Source: Euryodendron excelsum
Lineage: Eukaryota > Streptophyta > Magnoliopsida > Ericales > Pentaphylacaceae
Assembly: GCA_033060915.1 (NCBI GenBank)
Contig: CM065381.1
Coordinates: forward strand, 33,452,336-33,516,335
Direction: 5' to 3'
Length of the DNA: 64,000 bases
Shown piece after piece: positions 11,264 to 23,860 of the stretch. The position numbers were made by a program, and so were the translations under genes. The first letter of the stretch is position 1, and each line of letters starts with the position of its first letter. Below the pieces are notes generated by a model that was not told the origin of the DNA, did no database searches, and worked only from the letters and a program-made list of their open reading frames with translations.

Positions 11264-12997
11264 TCAAGGGTTTTCCAGCAAGTGACTTTCAGCCACTGCA
11301 TATTTCGTGTGTAGAAACTCATCAACCCATCCCTCAATAGCCGTGTTCTCAGCAAGCTCATTTTTTGGAGACATTGGTTCCTCAATGGGCCCATCAGAAG
11401 CATCCGGTACCTCATTTGGGTTATAGAGATAAATTGGGTACAATGGGAGATCCTCCTTCCAGTCATTTTCTTCATCAGTCTCCCAATCGTCCTCACAACC
11501 TTCGGCTCTGAGCTCATCGAAATCTCCCTCGCCTTCCATTTCTACTAGTATCATGTTGATGGTGTGATCCGGCAGAGGGTTAGTGGTCACATTGGGGGTT
11601 GGAGTAGGTTTTACTGGCTGCAGATCAATGGTTTTATTGTCGATCAAATCTTGGATCTTGTGCTTGAGAGCGAAGCAGCTTTTGGTGTCGTGCCTTTAGC
11701 CACTTGAATGGTATTCACATGTAAGGGCGGTATTAAAGGTCGGGGGTAGAGGGCTTGGCAGCGGGTGAGCAGGTATAGGCTTCAGGATATTGTTCTTCAG
11801 CAAGTTATGGTAGGCCTCGATTTGGGTACAGGCTAAGGCGTTGAAGGTGCGAATGCGTCGAGCAGGTCTATCAAAGTTGGGACGTGCCCCAGCGGGACCA
11901 TAGTTAGGGGTTGGAACAGGCATGGTTAAAGTGGGTAAGGGCAGGATAGGGTGCGATTGTAGTGGTGGACGGTATTGAGGTGGTTGGCTGGGCAAGATGG
12001 CAGACACCTCACTTTCCTTCTTGATCGTGCCCCTTGTAGTAGCCACCTTCTTGGCTATGTTGGTGGTATACTCTCCAGTCTTAGCGTAGGGGTCTGTAAT
12101 CCTCCCTTTCTTGAGACCGTTTTCTATCATCTCCCCTTACATGATTAGTTCAGAGAAACTTTTTTCCACGCTTGTGCAGAGCTTCTCGTAGAATATACCC
12201 TAGAAAGTATGTACGAATAGTTGTACATACTCTTTTTCTTCCAGTGGGGGATTGACTTGTGCAGCAGCCTCCCTCCATCTTAGGGCATATCCTTTAAAGC
12301 TTTCCTTCTCACCCTTGCTCATAGTCATCAGGGACCATTGGTCAGAGGTAAGATCAATATTGTGACGATATTGGGCTTTAAATGCATTGACCAGATCGAT
12401 CCAAGTTGTTATCTTCCTTAAGTCCAGACGAGTAAACCATTGTAGAGCAGACCCCGTAAGACTATGTTGGAATAACTGCATGAGGAGTTTCGGATCGTTG
12501 CCATGACCACTTAGCTCCAGCATAGAGACGAAGATGAGCAACGGGATTACCAGTACCGTCGTACTTTTGGAAGTCGGGCATTTTAAACCTAGCAGGTCTC
12601 GGGTGGTAAGGGAAGAAACAGAGCTCATCATAGGAAGTGAACCCATAAGTGTCGTGGCCATGGAGACTTCGCAGTGAATCCTCCAACCCTTGGATTTTCA
12701 GACTGAGAGGGTCTAAGGGGACCTTCTTTGCGGCAGGTGAAAGCAATATGGTATCCTCTTCTTCAGTGTTGGCCCCTTTGGCATCTTCCTTATTCCTCCC
12801 AATGTTGTCAGACTGAAGCACAATCCTTGGATTAGAGGGTTCGGGGTCCTTGGATGAAGTCATAGATGATGATGGAACTGCAGCAGCATCTTTCATAGCC
12901 ATAGTTTGAATGAGCTTAAGCCTCTCATCCATCTTGGTCCTCATTCGTTGACTTCTTCCTGTGAGATTTGAGGGGATTCTTCAGGGTTAACAGCCAT
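11264..12997 (-). pseudogene. gag: Tat-type gag of E1, one frameshift and several stops
   Basis: The minus strand encodes a structural Gag protein. From an ATG at 12997 it runs through a charged N-terminus, a FKMPDFQKYDGTGNP segment that opens the capsid region, LTGSALQWFTRLDL, and a WREAAAQVNPPL region. It then has a proline-rich linker and a degenerate zinc-binding segment (CEYHSSG, then HDTKSC). A frameshift lies near 12530 and another near 12945. In-frame stops occur at about 12200, 12140 and 11696. This is the most complete capsid-coding gag in the window. No protease or RT follows: pol is missing, and the DUF7745-like ORF comes next. Confidence 0.85.
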
Positions 12998-14531
12998 CAG
13001 TGATACTCTTTGCCGAGTGATAATGGGATTCCTAGGTGGATGTTGCCCCTTCTTGGGAGCAATGTTGACTCAGTGCAAGGTGACCTCTATAAATAAAAAG
13101 CAGAAGAAAAAAAGACAGAAATACAAATTGCAAGTCAGTTTCTAGTTTTTGGAGAGCTTTATGCAATACATGTCCTAGGGTGCCTCTCTTTTGGAGGGAA
13201 ACTAATCATGATGTATGAGACCACTTTTGGAGATAGGGGATTTGCCTCTATATGCAGATACCTTACTGTCAGGTAGGAACCTTCAGCCATCCATGCGTTT
13301 ATTTCACAAAAATAAAGAAGTACATTAAATTTTGGGTTTAAGATACAAAGAAATTGAAATACATTTTAACAAGGGGAAGGGGGAACATTTTTCTTTGGAC
13401 TTTCACCTATCTAGTTTTACAAAGGAAAAACCTAAACTACTCTTGAGTCTTCAGATTCGCCTTGTAGGATTTGATGTTGACAAGGTTGCTGTGAGACCTT
13501 ATTGATCAATTGCCCCTTGTCTTCTTGGCAATCCTATCTTCGTGAGCATAAAGGGATTGGGGCCCCTCTTATGGAATGGATTGGTATGCATGCTATGAGT
13601 CCTTAGGGTTAACAGGAACCCTTAGGGTTTGGGTAGGTTTAATGCAAGGAAGAGTGACATTAGTGTCACTCTCAGTGGGTTGATCATATGCATGAGAATG
13701 AAGTGACTTGAGTTACTTGGAACTCTTATCTTTGACATGGGATATTGAATGTATGAACAGGGATATGCAAAGAGTATAAGGAGCGAGAATACAATTGAAG
13801 TACATATGCATGTATGAGCAATTAGACATGCATTCTAACAGTATGAATACAGTCATTATAACAACAGGAATAAGTAGGTATAAATGAAAGTAAGAGCAGT
13901 CGCCCTTTCCTCCATGGTTTTGGAAAACGGTGCGCATGTCTTAAATCGGGCAGAGGTTCGGCTATGTAGGCTGTCTATATGAGTATGAGGTTGAGGGTTA
14001 ACTAATGTGTCCTAAAAAGGCTCGGTCCCCGGATCTTCAAACCTAGGCCCACTCCCCAAGGTGGTGCCATGATCGGTTGGTGATCCGAGCGGGGGAACCA
14101 TCAAGAGGCCGTAGGCGAAGAAACTGACACAGCATCTTGCCCACAACCAATATACCGTTCCCCCTTTCTAACTAGAAAGGACATATCAGGGTAAAATGCA
14201 AGTATGCAGAATGCAGGTGCACATGCAGTGTGTGTGTGATTTTTAAAAGCGGAGGAAAGAGCCCAACAACTCCCATTCATGCTGTTCTTCACATTCAATA
14301 CATGGCAGTTAATACAGTTTAACAAAATGTGTACCTACAGAACAAAGATGCAAGAGTTAGTATGTAGATGGCAAACTTAATACAAGATAATATAAATAAA
14401 TGCATGTTTTTTGAAAACAATTTTGAAATTTTAGTTTTGAAAATTTAAAGTGAATAGGATTGAACAAGTTAATTGAAGACTCTACATGGGTGAAGGGCAA
14501 AAAGACATGACTACAGCCTAACCCTCTAAGT
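12998..14531 (-). other. E1 5' leader between PBS and gag
   Basis: Non-coding segment homologous to the leaders of E2 (21771-23184) and E3 (45358-47307). On the minus strand it ends with a T-rich tract and TTTATAG at 13087, a plausible 3' splice site just upstream of gag. No ORF of note is present. Confidence 0.7.
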
Positions 14532-14550
14532 GTCCCCAGCTGAGTCGCCA
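14532..14550 (-). other. Primer binding site of E1
   Basis: Reverse complement reads TGGCGACTCAGCTGGGGAC, two bases inside the LTR end. Tat/Ogre elements typically use a PBS of this form, reported as tRNA-Arg; the tRNA match was not checked here. It differs from the E2 and E3 sites at the middle two positions. Confidence 0.75.
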
Positions 14551-14552
14551 GC

Positions 14553-16715
14553 TGTCGCGCTTAGATTTTTCGCACTCGAGGAATATACACACAAGCAGGA
14601 AAAATACTGTACTCTCTCGTTAGAACTCACCCTCCTAGAAGAATGAGTGCGACTAAGTTTGAATTGAAAATAGATTGAATAAAGGGCTTTAGAAAAGATT
14701 TGGAGTCACCACCTAACTTGATTAAGGTGAGTTAGGTCACCTAAAAACTAAGAATAATCCGAAGACTATACTTAGGGTTTTTGGAAAAGGTTTTAGAAAA
14801 TACAACCTCAAGAGAGGGTTTTAAGATAAATAGGTTGTTTGGCAACCTTTGGAAAACATTTAGCCCTTTTTTTGAAAAATAACTCGGTTTTTGGTCTGTT
14901 GAAATTAGTAATCCTTGGTTCAGAGGTTGGTTATGTGTAGGGAAGACGCACTAAGCCATCACCCTACCCCGCCCTTGCGGTACCTACATGTCAATCTACC
15001 CTAGATTCACCTATGAGAGTCTTCAACTAACTAATGTTCAATCCTATCCACTTTGAAAAACAATGTTTGAAAAGAAACTAACATGATGCGTGATATGCAA
15101 GTGCAAGAAAAGAGAATTGATTTGGAAATAGATTTGAAAAGAAGAATTTGATTTGATTTTAGAAGAAAGATTTGAAAGGATAAATTTGAAATTGAAAAGT
15201 TTTGGAAATTGGAAATAGAGAATTGAAAATAGATTTTTGGAATTGGAAGTTTGAAAATAGATTGGAGATTTGGAAAGATTTTGTGGAAATAGAAACTTGA
15301 AGAATGTTATGACCGCACCCATGAAGGTTGCTTACGTATCCTTTTTGGAGGAATCAGGTCAGTCGTAGTTCGGACAAGAGTCTGGTTGAAAATAGAATGT
15401 TGGATAGGAATAAAGAGTTTTTGATTGGAAAAAAAGATTTGATTTGAACTTAGAAATTGAAATTTGGAATTAAGAGGATTAGACTTTGATTGGAAGATTT
15501 GAAAAGATTTGGTTTTAGGAAACCTAGACTTAGGAGCTTAGAAAAGAAAGATTGGACTTAACTTGGAAAGATTTTTGAAAATATTTGAAAAGATTTGGAA
15601 AGATTGGATTTAGGAAAGATTCGAATTAGGAAAGTTTCAAAATAGGAAAGCGTCATTTTAGGAAGGTTCCATTTTAGGAAAGTTTTGGAATTAGGAAAGT
15701 TTCAACTTAGGAAAGATTTCGACTTAGGAAAGATGTCGATTTAGGAAAATTTCAACTTAGGAAAGTTTTAGGTTTAGGAAGGTTTTCACATTAGGAAAGT
15801 TTTGACATAGGAAAGTTTTGAAATTGGAAAGTTTCATTTTAAGAAAGGTTTAGAATTTGGAAAGTTTCAACTTAAGAAAGTTTTGAATTTGGAAAGCTTA
15901 GAATTTTAAAAAGATTTTAAATTAGGAAAGATTTGAATTTAGAAAGCTTTAGGATTTCTGAAAGATTCAAAGTTTGAGTTTTAGAAAGATTTGAAAATCT
16001 AGATTTGAGAGTTGAAGTTTGGAAAAGATGTGGAATTAAGAAAGGTTGGAATTAGGAAAGGTTTAGACTTTGAAATATTTGAAGTTTAGGAAAGTTTAGA
16101 ACTTACAAAGTTTTAGAGTTTGAAAGCTTCGAATTTAGAAAGTTTAGGATTTAGGAAGTTTTAGAGTTTGAGTTTTAGAAAACCTTGAGATTAGGAAATG
16201 TTGAGTTTAGGAAAGATTTGAAAACTTGGATTTAAAAAGTTAAGATTTGAAAAGGGGTAGAATTAGGAAAGGGTTGAATTAGGAAAGATTCGGAAGTTGA
16301 GTTTTAAAAATTAGGAAAGATTTTTATGCTTAAGTTTTAGAAACTTAAGATTTAAGAAAGGAGAAGATTAGGAAAGATTTGAATTGGGAAAGATTTAGAC
16401 TAGGAAGGGTTAAGATTCCTATTTCCTAAAACAAAGGATTGGATTTTGTTTCTAAAAGGGAAGGTTTGATTTTGTTTCCAAAAACGAAGGATAGGATCTA
16501 GTTTCCTAAATGGGAGATTGGGTTTGGTTTCCTAAAAGGAAGATAGGATTTGACAAGGATTTAGAAAGGAAGTTTCTAAAAATCCTAGATTTAGAAGTGT
16601 ATAGTTTTGACGCATAAAAATAGGTTTTGAAAATATGTATAGTTTTGATGTAGAAAACAGGAGGTTTTAGAAACCTAGATTTTAAGGCTAGATTGAAATC
16701 ATGTTTTTGGAAAGA
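14553..16715 (-). mobile_element. E1 5' LTR, portion nearest the PBS
   Basis: Begins TGTCGCGCTT on the plus strand, the reverse complement of the LTR end next to the PBS. It matches the first 2.1 kb of the complete minus-strand LTR at 34827. It stops at 16715 where E2 begins, and the rest of this LTR resumes at 53217 after a loss of roughly 0.3 kb. Most of it is a degenerate AGGAAAGTTT-type minisatellite. Confidence 0.85.
15420..16430 (-). repeat. Degenerate minisatellite in the E1 LTR
   Basis: Roughly 15-22-bp units built on TTAGGAAAGTTTTGAA, repeated with drift for about 1 kb. The same array is present in every LTR of the family. Confidence 0.85.
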
Positions 16716-16917
16716 TGTAAGCACCCCATTTTTTACCGCTCGATAGTCTACGGTCCGTCCAGACTTGTGTTCAGGTCATTATGAGCATATTTCAATCCAA
16801 ATTAACTTTCTAAGTCTAATCCCGTCAATTCATCGCTTTGAGAGCCCCATCGGGCCCAACTAGAGGTAAAATGACCAAAATGCCCCTGGGGGCATCATTC
16901 GGTCCAATTCCAAATCA

Positions 16918-17245
16918 GGCACGTCTTTCCGAAGACGGTAAGTCCCCTTTCCAATTCCAAATCAGGCACGTCTTTCCGAAGGGGTAAGTCCCCTTTCCAA
17001 TTCCAAGTCAAGCACGTCTTTTCGAAGACGGTAAGTCCCCTTTCCAATTCCAAATCCGGCGCGTCTTTACGAAGGCGGTAAGCCCCCTTTCCAATTCCAA
17101 ATCAGGCGCGCCTTTCTGAAGGTGGTAAGTCCCCTTTGCAATTCCAAATCAGGCGCGTCTTTACGAAGGTGGTAAGTCCCCTTTCCAATTCCAAAGTAGG
17201 CGTGTCTTTCCGAAGGCGGTAAGTCCCCTTTCCAATTCCAATTCC
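16918..17245 (+). repeat. About 52-bp hairpin tandem array in the E2 5' LTR
   Basis: About seven units. Each typically holds CGTCTTTCCGAAGACG, a 6-bp stem with TCCG loop, followed by GGTAAGTCCCC and a TTTCCAATTCCAAAT segment. Confidence 0.88.
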
Positions 17246-18480
17246 AATCCTTCTCTCGAGACAGTTGATTCCTCGAGACGGTCCGACACGTTTTTTGAAG
17301 AAAGCCTCTTCAGAACGGTAAGTCCCTTTAAACCTGTCAACTGGGACGAGACCCCAAGTCCCCTATATGGTAGAACGGTCCACCTTTGGCGCCTGCTAAC
17401 CTGCCAATGCAAAAATGTTTGTTTACGCACGCCTTCCGAGAAAGTTGATTCTTAGGCACTAAGTCCCTTTAGCAGTTTTCCGAGATCAGGTAGTTTCGGG
17501 AATGATCGCTAACCGTCAGAGTAGCAGAAATACTCGCAAATATCACAACCGTCAGAGTAATGGAAATACTCGTAAATAGGTCGATATAGGAAATTGCCAA
17601 CAAACTCCTGTATCACGCAACCGCCGTTAGAGTGGCAGAAACACTCAAAACCCAGGTCAACACCAGTGCCTGCTAGCCCACTTCAGTGAAAAATGACCAA
17701 ACTGTCCCGAGGGTCATTTTCGACACGTTTCTCGATAACACATTTGAGTGCTCAGAACGGTAAGTCCAACCTTCCAGGATTGTCTTAAAAGCAATCCGGC
17801 ATGATTAGGTGCCTTCTAGTTAGTTTCGACCAATTCCAAGACTTTTTGGTCAAGATGACCATTTTGCCCCTAGGCATTCGAATGCCCCGGGAACCACACC
17901 GACCTTGGTTATCAAACCAGTAACCTCCCGAGAATGCTTCCTATAGTATTCTCAACCTTTCTTTATCTTTCTGGATCATTCCGAGTCATTCCGGCAAACC
18001 CAGTGCAAAATGACCGTTTTGCTCCTGGTGGGCCGATCGCCTTTTCCAACCACACCGGTTCTGGGTATCAAACCGGCAACCTTTGGGAACATTCTAAGTA
18101 ATGTTTCCAAATCTCGAGTCTTTTTCTGGGACATTCCGGGTCCATCCCGACAGCTTTCCGACCCAATTGACCGTTTTGCCCCTAATGGCCCGGTCAACCC
18201 TTCTAACAAATCCTGTCATCATTTTTCAAGTCCTTTGTCCCTGAGACATTATTCCAAGGGTTCCTATCCCTTTCTGGCTCTTTGAGTCATTCCCGGCCCC
18301 TTCGAATCATTCTCAGACTTTTCGGAGTCACTCCTAGTGAAGCCAGGCTATAAATTGCATGGTAGTCACTAGTACAGGTGCCCAAATCTTCCCAAGATAT
18401 GTTGCTTGCTAACCTTAAAACTTTCCAAGCCAAGAAATGGCCTGGCGCCACTGTAGCAGGCGCTAGGTCAATCCCATCTC

Positions 18481-18488
18481 TATAAATA
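18481..18488 (+). promoter_or_regulatory. E2 5' LTR TATA box
   Basis: TATAAATA within CTCTATAAATACAGAG. The same box is found at the matching place in the 3' LTR and in both E3 LTRs. Transcription is expected to start about 30 bases downstream; the U3/R boundary follows from this and is inferred. Confidence 0.75.
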
Positions 18489-19299
18489 CAGAGCCTCTTC
18501 TAACGTGAAAGAAGTCCGCAAACTCAGTCTGAAAACCCTAATTTTTGATACATAGAGCTCGTAGACTCCCAAAACCCTAGCTTCTCTAGGTTTTCCAAAC
18601 CTTAGCCTCCTATACACTCATACACACCTCTATACACTTATACACTAGCCTTCAACCCTCCATTAAAGACTTGGATTGCTGTAACTCGAAGCCCTCGAAG
18701 ACCAAGACAAAGCTCTCGAAGACTGAAGTGAAGACCGAAGAAAAAGCAAGAAAGCAAGGCGCGCAAAGCCAAGCGAAATAAACAAGACATACGGTAGGTT
18801 TTCTCTTTAAGTTTCTGCACTTCCCCCTCTCTCTTCTCCCTCCTAACCCACTTGGGTTTTCTTTATTTTAATCCCCTATCTCTTTCCCCCCTTTCTTTGT
18901 ATGCTTGAAACAAAGGGACTCCCGATCCATGTGTAGGATTAGGCTATTGGAGGGTCACCGTGTCGGGGGCTTTCTTTTAGTCTAACCGGAGACCACGTGG
19001 GTTCAGCCTCCTTGATTATGTGGTGAAGCCTTAACCTTGTATGTTCACGATCCCAAATTTGCATTGTGCATATCATTATCTTGCATTCTTCCAAATTGCA
19101 TCAAAATCTCATTTTTCAAAACTTGTTTTCAAAATCACAATCCTGGGGTGATTCTAGCCTTTCCATGGCTAGGATTGTTTTAGGAAAGTGTTATATTTAA
19201 AGGGACTGATATGGTCCATATTTTCCAATCCTTGTTGTTTTCAAAACCACTTTCTTAAAGTGGTTCTAGCCTCCTTATGGTTAGAATCGCTTTAGGAAA

Positions 19300-20760
19300 G
19301 TGAGACGTTTTTATACTTTCCAAAAAATTCTCTTTTCAAAAATCTCTTTTTCTAAAACCCCCTTTTCCAACATGCTTTCCAAAAACTCTTCTTTCCAAAA
19401 TTATTTTCTAAAAACTCCTCCAAAAATCTATTTTTCAAAACTTCTCCTTTTAAATTTCTTTCCAAAAAACTCTCCTCAAAACCCACTTTCTAAAAACGCT
19501 TCCCAAATCTCTTTTCTAAAAACTCTCTCCAACAATCTTTTTTCAAAAATCTTTCTAAAAACTCTCTTTCCAAAATCTTCCTTCTAGAAACTCCTCTCTA
19601 GGATTCCCGTCTAAAAATCTTTGTTTCCAAAAATGCACTTTTTAAAAATCCCTTTCCTTAGAGTCCAAGTCAAGCCTTAGAGCTAACAATTAGGAAACCC
19701 TAATTTTCTTTCCAAAAACATGGTTTTCAAACTTGCCTTAAAACCTAGGTTTCCAAAGCCTCTTGTTTTCTACATCAAAACTATAGATATTTCCAAAACT
19801 TATTTTTCTACGTCAAAACTATACACTTCTAAATCTAGGGTTTCTAGAAACTTCATTTTCCAAATCTTTGTCAAATCCTATCTTCCCTTTAGGAAACCAA
19901 ACCTAATCTCCCATTTAGGAAACTAGATCCTATCCTCCGCTTTTGGAAACAAAATCAAAACATCTCTTTTTAGAAACAAAATCCAATCCTTTGCTTTAGG
20001 AAATAGGAATCCCAATCCTTCCAAACCCAAATCTTTCCTAATCCAAATCCTTCCTAATCTCCTACTTTCCTCAATCTTAAGTTTCGAAAACTTAAACTTT
20101 TAAAAATCTTTCCTAAATTTTAAAACTCAACTTCCACATCTTTCTTAATTCAACCATTTTCTAATTCTATCCCTTTCCAAATCTTAACTTTCTAAATCTA
20201 AGTTTTCAAATCTTCCCTAACCTCGACCTTTCCTAATCTCAAGGTTTTCTAAAACTCAAACTCTAAAACTTTCTAAGTTCTAAACTTTCCTAAACTTCAA
20301 ATCTTTCTAAGTCTAAACCTTTCTTAATTCTACATCCCTTCCAAATTTCAACTTTCAAATATTTCTAAAACTCAAACTTTGAATCTTCCAAAAATCCTAA
20401 AGCTTTCTAAATTCAAATCTTTCCTAATTTAAAATCTTTCTAAAATTCTAAGTTTTTCAAATTCAAAACTTTCTTAAGTTGAAACTTTCCAAATTCTAAA
20501 CCTTTCTTAAACTAAACTTTTTCTATTTCAAAACATTCCAAATTCAAAACTTTCCTATTTCGAAAACTTTCTTAAGTCAAAACTTTCTTAATTCTAAAAC
20601 TTTCCTATTTCAAAAACTTTCCTAATTTGAAACCTTTCCTAAGATGAAACTTTCTTAATCCAACACTTTCCTAAAGTAAAACTTTCCTATTTTGAAACTT
20701 TCCTAAAGCAAAACTTTCCTAATTTGAATATTTCCTAATCTTCCAAGTCCAACCTTTGAG
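19300..20760 (+). repeat. Degenerate minisatellite in the E2 5' LTR
   Basis: Plus-strand form of the AGGAAAG array: short units such as CTTTCCTAATTTGAAA repeated for about 1.4 kb, with strong T/C strand bias. It creates open frames rich in Lys, Ser and Phe that are not genes. Confidence 0.88.
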
Positions 20761-21751
20761 TCAAATATTTTTTCATCTCAAGTCTAAATCATAAGTTTCT
20801 AAGTTTAGGTCTTTCAAAACCAATCTTTTCAAATCTTCCAATCAATGTCCAAATTTCCTATTCTTCCAATTCCAATTCGAATTCCAACTTCAGCTCTTTT
20901 CCAAATCAACTCTTCTATTTTCAATCGGACTCTTGTCCGAACTACGACTGACTTGATTCCTCCAAAAGGATACATAGGCAACCCTTATGGGAGCGGTCAC
21001 AACATTTTTCAAATTTCTATTTCCACAAAATCTTTCTGAATCTCCAATCTATTTTCAAACCTCCAATTCTAAATTTCTATTTCCAAATCTCTATTTCTAA
21101 TTTCCAAAACTTTTCAATTTCAAATCTGTCTTTTCAACTTTTTTTTCAAATCAAATCAATTTATTTCCAAATCTATTTTTTAATTATCTTTTCTTGCACT
21201 TGCATATCATGCATCATGTTAAATTTCTTTTTAAACATTCTTTTTCAAAGTAGATAGGATTGGTCATTTGTTAGTTAAAGACTCTCATAGGTGAATCTAA
21301 GGTAAATTGACACATAGGTACTGCAAGGGCAGGGTAGCGTGATGGCTTAGTGTGTCTTCCCTACACGTAACCAACCTCCGAACCTAGGATCACTGATTTA
21401 GAAAGACCAAAATCGGAGTTATTTTCTAAAAGGGGTTAAATATTTTCCAAAGTTTGCCAAACAACCTGTTTTTCTTAAAAACCCTCTCTTGAGGTGGTAT
21501 TTTCAAAAACTTTTTTCAAAAACCCTAAGTGTAGTTTTCGGATTATGCTTAGTTTTTAGGTAACCTAACTCACCTTAATCAAGTTAGGTGGCGACTCCAA
21601 ATGTTTTACAAAAGCCCTTTATTCAAATCTATTTTCAATTCCAACCTAGTCGCACTCATTCTTCTAGGAGGGTGAGTTCTAACGAGAGAGTACAGTGTTT
21701 TTCCCGCTTATGTGTATATTCCTCGAGTGCGAAAAATCTGGGCACGACAGC

Positions 21752-21770
21752 TGGCGACTCCACTGGGGAC
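21752..21770 (+). other. Primer binding site of E2
   Basis: TGGCGACTCCACTGGGGAC, two bases after the LTR end. The form is typical of Tat/Ogre elements, which are reported to use tRNA-Arg. Confidence 0.8.
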
Positions 21771-23184
21771 ACTTAAAGGGTTAGGCCGTAGTCATGTCTT
21801 TTTACCCTTCACCCATGTAGAGTCTTCAATTAACTTGTTCAATCCTATTCACTTTAAATTTTCAAAACCAAATTTTCAAAATTGTTTAAAAAAAAAAAAA
21901 CATGCATTCATATTATCTTGTATTAAGTTTGCCATTCACACACTAACTCTTGTATCTTTGTTTTGTAAGTGCACTTTTGGTTTACAATATTACTAGTTGT
22001 CATGCATAAATGTGATGAACAGGATGAATGGGAGTTGTTGGGCTCTTTCCTTCGCTTTTAAAAATCACACACACACCGCATGTGCACCTGCATTCTGCAT
22101 ACTTGCATTATTACCCTGATATGTCCTTTCTAATTAGAAAGGGGGAACGGTATATTGGTTGTGGGCAAGATGCTGTGTTAGTTTCTTCGCCTACGGCCTC
22201 TTAATGGTTCCCCCGGTCGGATCACCAACCGATTATGGCACCACCTCGGGGAGTGGGCCTAGGTTTGAAGATCCAGGGACCGAGCCTTTTTAGGACGCAT
22301 TAGTCAACTCTCAACCTCATACTCATATAGACACCATGCATAGCCAAACCTCTGCCGGATTTAAGACACGCGCACCGTTTTCCAAAACCATGGAGGAAAG
22401 GGTGACTGCTCTTATTTTTCATGTATACCTGTCTATTCCTGTTATAATGACTGTATCCTTACTGTTATAATGCCTGTTTCTGTTTAACTGCTCATGCATA
22501 CACATTTACCTCTCTCTTGCATTTTCTCTCCTTATACTCTTTGCATATCCATGTTCATGCATTCAATATCCCATGTCAAAGACAAGTCACTGCATTCTCA
22601 TTCATATGATCAACCCATTGAGAGTGACACCAATGTCACTCTCCCTTGCATTAAACCTACCCAAACCCTAAGGGTTCCCGTTAACCCTAAGGACTCATAG
22701 CATGCATACCAATCCATTCCATAAGAGAGGCCCCAATCCCTCTATACTCACGGAGATAGGGTTGTCAAGAAGACAAGGGGCAATCAATCAACAAGGTTTC
22801 ACAGCGACCTCATCAACATCAAATCCAACAAGGCAAATCCAAAGACTCAAGAGTAGTTTAGGCTTTTCCTTTGTAAAACTAGATAGGTGAAAATCCAAAG
22901 GAAAATGTTCCCCCTTCCCCTGTTGAAATGTATTTCAATTCCTTTGTATCTTAAACCCAAAATTCAATGTACTTCTTTACTTTTGCGAATGAATGCATGG
23001 ATGGCTGAAGATTCCTACTTGACGGTAAGGTATCTGCATATAGGGGCAAATCCCCTATCTCCAAAAGTGGGCTCATACATCATGATTAGTTTCCCTCCTA
23101 AAGAGGGGTACCCTAGGACATGCATTGCATAGAACTCTCTAAGAATCGCACTCTAACTTGTAGCTGTTGTCCATATTCTTGTAG
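21771..23184 (+). other. E2 5' leader
   Basis: Non-coding and homologous to the E1 and E3 leaders. It ends with CATATTCTTGTAG at 23184, a plausible 3' splice site nine bases before an ATG. A GTAAGT-like donor is visible near 21966, but the E1 and E3 counterparts there read differently, so the donor is unsure. Confidence 0.6.
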
Positions 23185-23193
23185 GCCACGGAA

Positions 23194-23526
23194 ATGACTA
23201 CTAGTCCAATATCTTCCATAATAGTGAAGGCCATGGTTCACAGGCTTCAGGAGAACATACCATTGGAAAATAAGAATGTTAGCAGAAACACCCTACGCAG
23301 TCTCCTTGCTGCAATTCCAGAAGAGACAACTTATACCCTAAAGGAGCTCGACTACCAAGACCATTCCTTCCTAACCAAGCAATCTCACCAACCCGACATG
23401 AACCTAACCATAGAAACCTTACCGGACCCTTCCCATTATCACCTTACCCTTACTCCATTGTTTGAACATGAACCTATGATCGCTATGGCTAGACCTGAAC
23501 CTCAAACCAACATCCAAGGAGTCGTA
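23194..23526 (+). CDS. Short ORF of unknown product, first after the E2 leader
   Basis: An ATG shortly after the leader acceptor opens a 110-codon frame beginning MTTSPISSIIVKAM and ending in a stop at 23524. It shows no capsid or zinc-knuckle motif and no membrane segment. It occupies the place of gag. It may be a remnant of the linker between capsid and protease, or unrelated sequence that became joined to the leader by a deletion. I do not recognise it. Confidence 0.35.
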
Positions 23527-23860
23527 TGACCTAAGCTACCTTTAGTCTTGCCAAAGAAGCCAATTGTGCCCACTACCTACCTGTCCTCACCAACCCTTCA
23601 CTTGTGGTAATCCCTTTGCGCATAAATCCAAGGATAACTCTTCCCCTTGTAACCCAACCGCCAATATCCAGTCTTCATAGCATCACATGGAATTACCCAC
23701 CTGATAGGGGCACCGGAGGGCCCGTAACATAAATAGGAGGGATGACTCGGTCAGGGCGCCTCTACTCCTCTGCTGAAGTGGAAAGAAAAAGGAAAGGGAA
23801 GGATAAGGAGGGAGAATGTTCCAACCAGCCAACAGATCAAGAGATGTCAAATTCACCAAA
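23527..23860 (+). pseudogene. gag: C-terminal remnant of E2 gag
   Basis: With stops, one frame gives a proline-rich linker, then WNYPPDRG, then GGMTRSGRLYSSAEVERKRKGK. This last block is typical of the segment just before the protease in Tat-type polyproteins. The capsid and zinc-knuckle regions seen in E1 gag are absent, so an internal deletion of gag is inferred. A frame change near 23860 separates it from the protease. Confidence 0.6.

Larger units (their letters stand above)
16716..21749 (+). mobile_element. E2 5' LTR, 5034 bp
   Basis: Begins TGTAAGCACCCC and ends GGGCACGACA, directly followed by the PBS. It contains, in order, a 52-bp hairpin array, a TATA box at 18481, and a long T/C-rich minisatellite. 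It matches the E2 3' LTR and, in reverse, the E1, E3 and E0 LTRs. The GGCGCC palindrome block upstream of the TATA box is partly deleted here compared with the 3' LTR. Confidence 0.92.

Noticed and set aside
16918..17245. Regular hairpin repeats resembling a CRISPR array
   Set aside because: The context is a plant LTR, the segments between the repeats are not unique spacers, and no cas genes exist.
19300..19587. Open frame rich in Lys, Ser, Phe in the E2 LTR
   Set aside because: Produced by the TTTCCAAAA-type minisatellite; no homologous frame is kept in other LTRs.
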